64,000 bases of DNA, from NCBI GenBank assembly GCA_023313575.1, contig JAJTTP010000019.1:62001-126000 (forward strand), read 5' to 3'. The DNA is from Eutypella sp. D-1. Lineage: Eukaryota; Ascomycota; Sordariomycetes; Xylariales; Diatrypaceae. This document shows, piece after piece, positions 20,801 to 30,188 of this stretch; position 1 is the first letter of the stretch; every line of letters begins with the position of its first letter. The position numbers and the translations under genes are program-made. Below the pieces are notes generated by a model. That model saw only the letters and a list, made by a program, of their open reading frames with translations. It was not told the DNA's origin and ran no database searches.

Positions 20801-22767
20801 TTTTGGCAGGGGGACTGCTAAGAATTTTGACAGGCAGGCAGGCGGGACAGGCAGGCAGGCTTTTCTCTACGCCTCTGTAGCCAATCTGCGTCCTAGGGAA
20901 CGCTCACGAGACCACCGGACCCCTTTAGTCGTGCACATATAGTTTCACAGTACGCTTCTAACTCGCTGTGGCGGTGCTCCCTGATAGCGGGGGAGCTGCA
21001 TCACGTACATATCCTGGTACTAGTTTTCACTTTCTGGCCGGCTTGGCAGTAGTGACGTCTTCCCAAATAGCAATTATACGCATCGAGCGGCAGACCGAAT
21101 TACCCGATGCTAACTACCGGGAATATTTGAAAGGAGTTGATTAGGGTTCCTTCAGTTCACGTTGAACTTACTCGAACTCATTTTGCCTGTCGCCGTCCGC
21201 TTACGAATCCCTGAGATAGCTTCTGTGATACGCCGTGCACCGTGTACTGCCTAGGAATTTACAGTCCCACACCTCGCACTCAAGAAACTCTCATAGCTAG
21301 CCTGTGCAATACTTCACTAGCCACAGCATAGCGCGATAGGATTGGCCCATATCGCACCTCTCTTTCTTTAGATGCGAGATCTAGTCCCCCCCCAGATATA
21401 GCTTATAATTATGGAACGAGACACTTAAACTTAAAACTGATTCGAGTTGGTAGAAGGTAAGGCTTAGTTACAAATTACGGCCTACCTCGAATAATCTCAA
21501 CAGCTCGGGCGTAGTGAGCAAGAGGCCTAACTAGAAACTGTGGTGTAAGACCTCACTTTCAAGAGAGCATGTTATTATAAACTTATTCAACTCATTCGTT
21601 TGAACTAAGACCCGCAGGTAGCTACAAAAATCACCGTGTGACAGAAGACTAGCAGAATAAGATAGAAGATTCCAAGATGAAGGTTTATTTGGATATTAGC
21701 AGATCTAGCCTTGACAGAAACAAGTATATCGGCAGCAACCGTCTGCCTGCCGATGTGACACTTTCCCTAACCGCCTGAGCCACAACCATGCAGTTCATTT
21801 CTTTCACGGTACTACTACGATTTGCCTCATGAACCCCCGAAATAAGCGGGGGCAAAGGGAAGGGAGGGCCGAAAAGTGTGTCACCTCGGGTGCGGTAAGC
21901 AAATATGGGACTTTGAAGCTCCAATGAAACCATACCTAGGTAGTAAGAAGAAGAGGGGCGGAAAACAAGGAAATTGCACTCGAAATCGGAAGCGGATTCT
22001 TCCCAAAAAGAATTCCAAGCCAAAGAAACTGCATTGCTTTAAAAGGGGCTGCCGGAGCAAAATGTCCGCCTAATTGGGGCTGACCTCGCTTGAATGCGGT
22101 CTTAGATGGTGGGTCTGGCCATGGCAGGGTCTCACGTTGGGGTACATTGCTCCCTAACAATTTTGAGCATACCCCTGCACGCCCGAAGAATCCAATCAGA
22201 GTCCCGCTTCCCCTTCGGCGACGATACCGACGCCACCTGTGGCTGGGCATGTTCTTACATCATAAGCAGATAAGGTTCAGCAGAATGGGGATTATGGATT
22301 CTCGCAGCCTGTCACACATTCTCCACAACATCTTGGGAAAATGCTCCCACGCTGCCAGGTTGCCGGGTTCAATGCGGGTTTGGGCGCGTTTTTCCCCCAA
22401 AATCTCTTCCTCACCCCACTCATCCCTTCGAGATGACATATGTTCCATTGCATATCAGTGGACATATACGTATCTACCCACGCAAGCCACGCAGCCACGC
22501 GTGCGCGACAGTGGCAGAGGAGTCCCATGTAACGAAGGAAGAGTGGCGAGGACAGGGATGAACCCCCCCTTCCCCCCCAGCCTGACACGACAAAGGAGAC
22601 ACGTCCGCCCGCCCAATTAGAGGGATAGCGGCCCAATTTGACAAGCTTGAATACTTGATTAATTCTCTATTCTTGCATTGGATTGGGGGATGATGTCAAG
22701 GGGGGCTAAGAAGAGGAGGGAGTGAATGGGGGGGTTTCGGCTCCCCCCCGAATACGCAATTCTCGAG

Positions 22768-22793
22768 AATCCCATGTCTGTGGACATGGGATT
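22768..22793. repeat. Perfect 11-bp hairpin
   Basis: aatcccatgtc tgtg gacatgggatt: an 11-bp perfect stem with a 4-base loop, in the gene-poor region next to poly-G/poly-C tracts. Function unknown. Confidence 0.6.
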
Positions 22794-24090
22794 TTGTCCC
22801 GATTTTGTCATTGTGATTTTATTAGGTGTGTATAATCCATTTATCAGTTACTATACACGGTAAGCGTTTGGGTCAATCCACATAACCCCTCAAGCCTCAT
22901 TACCTCAAAGCTCCAAGAACCCCCCCTTTTACACCTCATACCGTTGTCAGAAGGTCTTGCAAATGGGATTGACAAGATCTTGGCAAGACCCTGGATAATA
23001 CCTAGCTTTTTATCATTATGATATAACAAAACGTGCACGTTCATCCAATCCCATATCCGCGGTAAACCCATTCCCGATTGACGGGCTGCCGTATCCGAAC
23101 CCTGACTCAATCTCGCGACTCCGAGCTCACCGGGCCCTTCCGCCAGCAGTACAGTAGCGTATTTGTATTATTGTATCATAATTTCTCAATCCATATCTGC
23201 TTTCATAGGTGTCGCATACGTTGCATACCTGCTCAAGGTAGCTAGGTCCCTTCCTTTTAGTGTGAGCTTTTTCGTGTCTTGCCAAGACCTCCAAGATCTG
23301 AGATCTTATCCTTCCTTTCCGTTCCCACATAAATCTATCAACCCAGTCAACCAGTTGGTCTGCCGCTCTTAACAAGTGCCTTAGGTCAAGCCTAACATAA
23401 GCCTCGACAGTGCTCATCACTTACATGTCAGTTTTCTTCTTCTCTTTTACGCCAATTAGGTCGGATTGGAAGGCGTTTCCTCAGGCGCCCAATGCGAGAT
23501 TTCACAACAGGGCCATCCCTGTACCCGAAACCATGGCGTTGCAGCGCATTCTGGTCTTGCGCGTCTAAATTCTAGCGGTCCTTCACTCGCTGCCTAAGTA
23601 ATGCAGCAGAGGCATGTGCACTGGCTCGCAAGGCTCTTAGAGGCAGACCCACGACCCCTCTTGCCCTCCTAGAAATTCCAAACTAATTCTCAAACAATGT
23701 TTCGCGATGATTGCCGGATGAGGGTTCGCGTGCCCGGCTCATGCCAATTAGCTGTTCACTAGTGCACGTAGCGTACCTGGTAGGCGGGATTTGGCACGGC
23801 GCGACTAAGAATCGCGAGATCTGCGCTGCCTGATGGGATTTTCAGATCTCGATATTAGAGGAAACTCTGATCTCCGAACGTGGTAGAACGCAGCCACCAA
23901 AGCCACTAAGCCAAGTTGCGACGCGGATCGGGCCAAACTGCAACGGTGGTAGGTATATATCGACGCCAGGATGCGCACTAGGCAAGTTAGCTAGGCGTGT
24001 TGGGAGGATATTAGACCAATGTGATGGGATCCCTGACAATTCCGCCGAGGCTATCCATAAACTTTTCGATTACTTCTAGAAGTGTAAACC

Positions 24091-24697
24091 CTGGTCGTAT
24101 CTGCTGCACTGGCAGCTCTGGTGCGGACTGAGGGCCGCACCGCCAGCGGCTGCCGTGACACCCCCTGGAGCGATCCTGGAGGTTCAACAGATAGTCAGCG
24201 CCTTCAATGAGAAGCGTCTGGCTCTAAGGAACTTTATTTGTCGCAAGAGCGCATCATGGAATTACATAGTCAAAGCGAGGAAATTGCGAGTTTGCACATA
24301 GTATATCTTCATGCGCAACGTCACCGCCGTGGTTTCCCCCCTGGAGCTCTGTTTCCGACTCATGCCGGTCCCGACATGTTGGATCGGACCTATTCCGCTG
24401 GCCGGAAATAGTCAGGTACTGAACCCTTTGCCAGTTTTGGGAGCGACCCCTACGGTTCCTTCAACCTCCAAAGTTATTTCAAATCTACTAGGCTAGATGA
24501 TGTTATCAAAGATCAGTCGAAGCCAGTTTCCCTTGAACTGGATGTTGTTCCTCGCGTAACACCACTAGCCTGTTGACTGTGACCACGAGACACTTCCCAC
24601 AGACACCAAGGGCAATGAAGCGCAGTCTGCAGCACTTAGGATCCGAATCACGTATATCTCAAGGCGAAATCGCATTCGCCATTCGCTCCATGAATAA
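24091..24697 (+). pseudogene. Decayed coding relic, unrecognised
   Basis: Frame 1 from 24091 reads as protein-like sequence for about 160 codons but carries a TGA at 24208 and a TAG at 24409, then a stop at 24574. The next frame continues protein-like from 24578 to a stop at 24695. Fragments such as SQERIMELHSQSEEIASLHI and DVIKDQSKPVSLELDVVPRV have balanced, globular composition. The two internal stops could each come from one C-to-T change (CGA to TGA, CAG to TAG), the type of change RIP makes. No family recognised; it may also be chance. Confidence 0.35.
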
Positions 24698-26804
24698 TGA
24701 ATAGGTGCACGTTTTCTAGAAGAAACCACCTGCAGCGTATCCACGAGGCTCGGACTTCTCGAAAATTCCCCACCACGCTGCCTACGGAACCGTCAAAACC
24801 TTAAATGGCTTCCCGGTACCGTATCGTATAGCTGAGAGCGGAACGGCGAAGATCGTTCGTTATGTCACAGGACCTGTTCCCGTTGACTCCACGCAAATGT
24901 GACCATGCTAAATACACGTAGGTAGGTAAAGTTTCCGCTCCATCGCCAGTGACTTAAACTTCGCGCCATAGCGGGGACCAGGCGGGAATACCCTACTTGC
25001 GTCCACTCTCGTAGCTGGTCTTAGCATGGTCCACATACCGAGCCCTGCATATTGGGGGCTATTCCCGTGCGCCTGGGCTGGGGTCGTTCCCCTATAGCGC
25101 CTGATTATGCAGAGAAGCACCCGTTTCTTTACGGGGGCGTAAGGGAGGGGGCGCCTACGTCAGGCGCATTACTCGCCTACATGATACGCACCCAAAAACT
25201 TAATTTCGCGATCTTCTGTCACGCGTCGCCGTAGATAGCTGCTACGGCATGACAACTTACTGCGCGGTCAACGCGTTGAGACTGGTATTCGCCACCCACT
25301 TCGCCAGTCATCCTTGGAAACCTTTGACGGAACGAGAAGGCTGCCAAACCGCTGACCTGGGCCCCTGGAGGCCTCCCAAGAACAGGACTCGTCCAGTCAA
25401 TTGGAATACGAGGAGGATAGTAATTGAAAATTGCTGACGAGCTTGGCTGACTTGGGGTTCTGACTGCTAGGTGCAAGGAGATATCTGCATTGAATCTACG
25501 CGATGCCATGATATGGATTTATTATAGTGAGTCCTTGGGAGACTTAGGCCTCAGCTCGAGAAATTGCTAAGGAATAACCGACTTCAACCCGAGGTCCTGG
25601 ACTCACCGACCGGTAGCACTGCATGCATAGGTGAGATACCGGGGTACTGTAGGTATAGCTAGACTTAATGTGCATCTTCCGATGTGCGAATCAATACAAG
25701 CCGTGTCAGTATCGGCCATCCTCGAGATATTCCTCTCTCTCTTTCTCTTCTCTGTACAAGACATTTCCACCGAGGCGTTCGTACGCACTCGCACTCCACT
25801 GCGCCGAGCCCGAACGAGCGGTCTGAAGAAAAATGGCCAGAACGCCGCCTCCTCAGCCGTGCGACGCAACTAGTCCGATACTGGCAGCGCAAATGGGCAC
25901 AGAAAGAAAGAAGAAGAAAAGAAAAGAAAGCTGGAAAAGCAGCGGGAAAACAGACCTGTTTCCGGGCCACGAGCACTGCTTTTAAAAAGTCGGATGTCTT
26001 TTTTTCCCTCCTAGTTGCGAAATTTCACGTGCGGAATCTGCGTCGGCCCTGTCCGAGACACAGTGCCATCTGGATCTCATTCTTTACGAACAACGTACTT
26101 AAAGCTTAGCAGAGTAGAATAAATTGATTAGATTCGTAGACTGATTTTATTACCCTTCTTTTCCCCTTCTCAATCCCTCGGCCAGAAGATACTGCAGCAG
26201 AGACCATGCGTACGTAAGTCTTCCCGCCAGGGCGGGGCATCGTGCTCGTGGCCGCGACTAAAATAAACCTCCGGCCCGATCATCGTGCTTATCGGGGGTG
26301 TTTCGGGATCGGGACGCACGGTAGTGGGATAGAAGAGGAACGAAGGACTCCAAATAAGAAAATCGAAAAAAAAAAGGGAGAAATAATGTCTGCTATGAAA
26401 CGCGCATGCCTAGTTACTGCGATCTGCGATGAGAAGCTGCGCGCTGGAAATCAAGATCGTATGTGTACCTTAGGTGAAAAGGGATGGGATAGGGCACACA
26501 CGCGGGTTTGGGGGTAGCCTTGTAGAAAACCGACAGGTCAAATCCCATGCGACCACGGGCTAATCTACTTTCACTAGTTGGCAGTGAAGTTTTATTTTAC
26601 GAGATACTCTCGACATTGTGTATCAGGAAATGACCAGCTTTCGCGGCGGGGGCGGCACAGCGAGCTGGATATGTTCATCTACGTTACTAACCCCATCCTT
26701 TCGTGGATATCGCGAGAAATACCGCGCATATTGTAGAACATGCCTTAACAAGTTACCCGATACCTTAGCATCGCGGTATCAGATATACGTGAATCAACCT
26801 GCCG

Positions 26805-27086
26805 CTATTCTGAACGACCTGCCTTGGCGAGTGGCGCCATAAGCAACATCGCCGCGATAGCACACACATAACACGTAATGTCTAGGCGTAGAACGAAACA
26901 GATCAACAAGGCGAAGAGAAAGTTGAAAATTACTATCCACCATTGCACAATATCCCTGGACTTTCCCCGCGACCCTGCCGTCGTCCATGCACCCTCATTC
27001 CCTCCCCACCCCCCTTCTTCGCCGACAAGGCCGCCTCCAGAATTAGCAGCACCAGCAGCAGCCCCAGCGTTCCCGGCAATCTTCAT
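26805..27086 (-). CDS. Possible small two-helix membrane protein
   Basis: 93 aa from the ATG at 27086: a Gly/Ala-rich N-terminus (residues 1-45), then WWIVIFNFLFALLICFVL (about 52-69) and a second hydrophobic stretch to residue 87. No homologue recognised and no intron needed. The low-complexity composition makes this a weak call; the ORF could be fortuitous. Confidence 0.25.
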   Translation of the reverse strand: MKIAGNAGAAAGAANSGGGLVGEEGGWGGNEGAWTTAGSRGKSRDIVQWWIVIFNFLFALLICFVLRLDITCYVCAIAAMLLMAPLAKAGRSE

Positions 27087-27368
27087 CTCCGAATCGCCGC
27101 CGGCAAGAGAGGAATGAGGGGTCAGATCACATGCGTACCAGCGATGCTCCCACCACACCCTCTCTCCCCGACTACACCGTCTCCGGTTCGTCGTCGTCGG
27201 GAAAAAAACAACGAAGAGAAGTGTGAATGGGGACAACGTCGTAAGTCGGCACCGGCGGTCTGCGATTGACTGGGTTTTGGGTCTAGTTCCGCGACCCACA
27301 CCAACAGGGCACACATGAAATCTTGATCGCCATGTCGGGCCGCCGTTTCCGTTGTTGATGTGGGTGGA

Positions 27369-27562
27369 TGTGCTTTCAGGCTCCTAACCTGTAGCGGAAC
27401 TGGGGGTGTTCGATGATGGAGATAGACTTGGATCTATCATGGATTCACTATACATGAATCCCCATGCACTGGTTCAGGTATAGTGAATCCATGATAGATC
27501 CAAGTCTATCTCCATCATCGAACACCCCCAGTTCCGCTACAGGTTAGGAGCCTGAAAGCACA
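27369..27562. repeat. Perfect 85-bp inverted repeat (palindromic hairpin)
   Basis: Left arm 27369-27453, right arm 27478-27562, 24-bp spacer 27454-27477. Compared base by base, the right arm is the exact reverse complement of the left over all 85 bp; the match ends at 27368/27563 (a against a). On the minus strand the right arm holds the last 26 bases of an intron and the start of the last exon of the five-exon gene at 27448-28523, so the palindrome looks like an inverted duplication of part of that gene. No target-site duplication or transposon end seen. Confidence 0.9.
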
Positions 27563-28523
27563 ACTTGGGGCAAGACCCTCGGAGGGAACGAGGACGAGCA
27601 CAAGAGCGTCGTGGAGGGTCTAGTTCCACTTACATCTTTGCATCGCCGTCGAGTTGGGGAACTCCGTCTTCAGTATGTCGCCCTGCTCAATGAGGAAGTA
27701 GACCCAGCTGTTCCGCGTTATCGGTATACGGCCCTCGGGCCGGTAAACCCTTGACGATTTCATCTTCGGGGCTCCCTGGCTGCACACGGACGCTGGGATT
27801 ATTGTCGGTTGGGCTCGTGGCCCCTGCTGCTGGTGCCACTCCCCAGACCCGGTATGGGCGGTTCTGGACGTAGCTGGCGGCCTTATCGGTACCGTTATCG
27901 GTACCGTTTGCGTTGCCGGACCAGTGGGTTCCTGTGATCCCGGGCGGGCTTGGGTGTTAGTCTTCCTGTACAGTCTATCTAGGAGTATCGTGAGGTGAAG
28001 CGAGAGTGCTATGTAAACTATGGGCTCTAATGAGGAAAGTGGGAGTATTTATGGCAAGATAGTCTATGTGTAGATAGATAGATAGATAGGTATATAAGTA
28101 AGTAGACGAACCTGGTGCCTTGACGGTAAGAGGATATAGAGTCGCTGCTGACTCTGCCGACCCTTGTCGCATCTGTTCTTGGAAGAAGTTAGCTACCAGA
28201 TACACACGCATTAAGAAGAACACCTGTAAGTAATCGTCTATCTGGAGCTTGTCCTACTCAGAGTTCTCAACATCTAGGCAGGGCTGGCGGTAAGTCGGTA
28301 GGTAGATAGACTGTACTTACAAGACGAACTATACAGACGCAGAACCTCGACGAGGCCGCCGAAACCACCTGCTGTACTACCCCACCGCGACGCCCAGGCC
28401 CCCTGAATGGGACCAGAGCACCTCCCCTCAGAGCAGTCCAGTCGCCCAGACCTACCAGACCGGGAGGCCCGCACCAGAACTGTGCGGATCGCGGCGAGAC
28501 GCCGGGTCGCTGATGAGAACCAT
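27448..28523 (-). CDS. Five-exon putative membrane protein, 3' end rebuilt by an inverted repeat
   Basis: Not visible as one ORF; built from splice sites. Exons 28456-28523, 28321-28402, 28112-28223, 27634-28026 and 27448-27536 give 744 nt, 247 aa. The four introns are 53, 97, 85 and 97 bp. Donors are gtaggt, gtaagt, gttcgt and gtaagt; acceptors are ttcag, tacag, attag and tgtag. Every junction keeps frame, and exon 4 alone is open for 131 codons. Predicted features: hydrophobic segment at about 43-64 (FCVCIVRLVFFLMRVYLV), a second at about 89-104 (PIVYIALSLHLTILL), then a polar Pro/Thr/Gln-rich linker and a folded-looking part (RIPITRNSWVYFLIEQGDIL). Family not recognised. Exon 5 runs through the right arm of the palindrome, its spacer, and stops in the left arm, so the original C-terminus is probably lost. 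The start (ATG 28523) and the weak third donor are the least certain parts. Confidence 0.55.
28072..28090. repeat. GATA microsatellite
   Basis: Four to five copies of gata within intron 3 of the five-exon gene. A similar short tract lies near 48640. Confidence 0.6.
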
Positions 28524-30188
28524 GGCTTGGCTCGTTCCTAGACGGCAAGGCAGGAAAACCCCCAGCTAGACGCGGATCGATGAACCCATCGATCGCGCGG
28601 CTGGCCAAGGGCCTCCCACCTTGCAACCACAGGACAGGCCCAGGGCCCCAGGCTTAAATCGAAGGCAAGCCTGGGGGCTCTGCCCTCTCCCGTTCGACGG
28701 CAAACCACGGCCACAATCATTGGGATTGCAGGAGTGGTTTAAGGCTCGTCGAACGGGAGGGGGGGGGGGTTTGTGAGTTGCCTGCCCCCAGGCTTTGCCA
28801 GCAGCAAGCAAACCAGCCAGTCATCATCCAGCGACCACCGACTGGATGAAGCCAGGTAGGCTGCTGAGCGCTGTGATTGCGACTTAAGCCTGTGCCCCTG
28901 CAGGTTAGGGATCCAGGCCATGAATTTCGATGACCCGACCGTCGTTGTGGTGGTTATGATGATGGGGGTAGGGGTGGGTGGGGGTTGTTACAGTAGTATA
29001 GACAGGGTGGCGAGGAGCAATAGGTCAGAAAGCAAGAAAGCAAGGGGAACCTGTCTGGGCTGCTGACAAGTAGTACGTGAGAGGGTATGTCGGTGGTGGG
29101 GGGGGGGGGGGACGGGGGAGGGGGAAGGGAGGAAGAAGGGGATGTTGATACAATATAGAACAAATAAAAAAAGGCAAAAAGCCTATAGCATCAAGAAGAT
29201 GAGTATAGGGTTGAATCAGTAAAAGATCCATATGTTCTGTGGGCCAGTGAGCCTTGCGGCCTTCTGGAGGAGGAAGGGTGGTGGTGGAAGAAGAAGAAGA
29301 AGAAGAGGGGAAGAAATTCTGGATGGATTAGAAGAGAACTTGGGCTTGTATTTATATGAAAAATCTGTGTGCCCTTATCTGCTGCTACTGATTGCAACCC
29401 CAGGCCACCACCACCCTGTTTCCCTACTTGTGTACTTAGGTAGGGTAGGGTAGGGTAGGGTACTTGCTGATTCTCTTTCCTTCCTTGACGCCATTCCCAA
29501 CTTACTACCTAGGTACATACATGGGCCAAAAAACAGGTTTCTATACTGCCATCATTGGAGGCAGGAGGAGAATGGGCTTAGTGCCCCCTCCGGCGGAGAA
29601 GAGGATACTTCTCCGGATATAAAGATGGGCTGGGTGTACAATGCCCAAAGAATCCGGATTAAGGTCAAACATGGGTGTCACTGCTCTACTTACCATGCAT
29701 CTGCTGCGCTTCAACTACTGCGGAGACCTATAGAGGGTAGACAGGTAGCATGCGGAGGCTGTTACAGATCACAAGGCAGACTGGAGGTAATAAAGAAAGT
29801 GACTAAGAAGGTCTTGACAACATATGGAGCCAGCCAAGTCTGATCAGCATCAAACTATGTCAAAGAATTCATGTGGGGGCAAAGCTGGGACTGGAGAAGA
29901 CTAGGAATTTACATCCGTGCTTGTGTATATGAAGACATTCGATGTGTCATTTCCAGTGATAGCAACAAGATGTTGAAAACTGGGGGTATATCATGGGCTT
30001 AGGATGCAAAAGTAAAAGGGTGGTGCCCATTAGAACTCCATTGACTAGGTACTTCTATTGTTCACATTTAATCACAATTTAGAGGCACTAAAAGGTTCTT
30101 GGACACAGTGGGAATAGATTTTACTTGGTTCAAATCCCTTTGACTACTATTATGTACATATATAGATACCCATGGATGGGGTATGCGA
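28524..30188. other. Intergenic, hairpin and homopolymer tracts
   Basis: No supported gene. Contains a hairpin at 28687-28759, poly-G tracts (about 28760 and 29098-29111), purine-rich DNA at 29.25-29.33 kb and four copies of gggta at about 29440-29462. The 29.5-30.18 kb part is the 3' flank of Nop9. Confidence 0.5.
28687..28759. repeat. Hairpin with 13-bp perfect stem
   Basis: ctcccgttcgacg (28687-28699) is the exact reverse complement of cgtcgaacgggag (28747-28759). Inside, aaaccac and gtggttt can extend the stem with bulges. Total 73 bp. Could be a small structured RNA or an old foldback element; only this copy is in the window. Confidence 0.5.

Larger units (their letters stand above)
17897..27085. 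other. Long gene-poor stretch
   Basis: About 9 kb. 17.9-18.6 kb is the upstream region of the previous gene, with a TG-rich tract (about 18410-18490). 18.66-18.70 kb has taggtacctacctaggtagg motifs. About 20.84-20.87 kb has a short caggcaggcagg repeat. The many short ORFs on both strands lack start context, domains and splice-compatible partners. I see one decayed coding relic (24091-24697, listed separately) and a perfect hairpin (22768-22793). No transposase or retrotransposon domain could be read. Confidence 0.5.

Noticed and set aside
22090..22620. 176-codon ORF in the gene-poor region
   Set aside because: No ATG near its start, Arg/Pro/Ser-rich composition, an equally long frame on the other strand, and no domain.
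25219..25509. 96-codon ORF on the minus strand with an ATG
   Set aside because: No signal peptide, membrane segment, domain or neighbouring exon; cannot be told from chance.
28566..28811. ALNHSCNPN-like peptide suggesting a SET domain (minus strand)
   Set aside because: Only this short match; no other SET motif in any frame nearby, and it overlaps a hairpin. Chance resemblance.
29436..29462. gggta repeats as interstitial telomere
   Set aside because: The unit is a 5-mer (gggta) in only four copies, not the fungal telomere unit TTAGGG.
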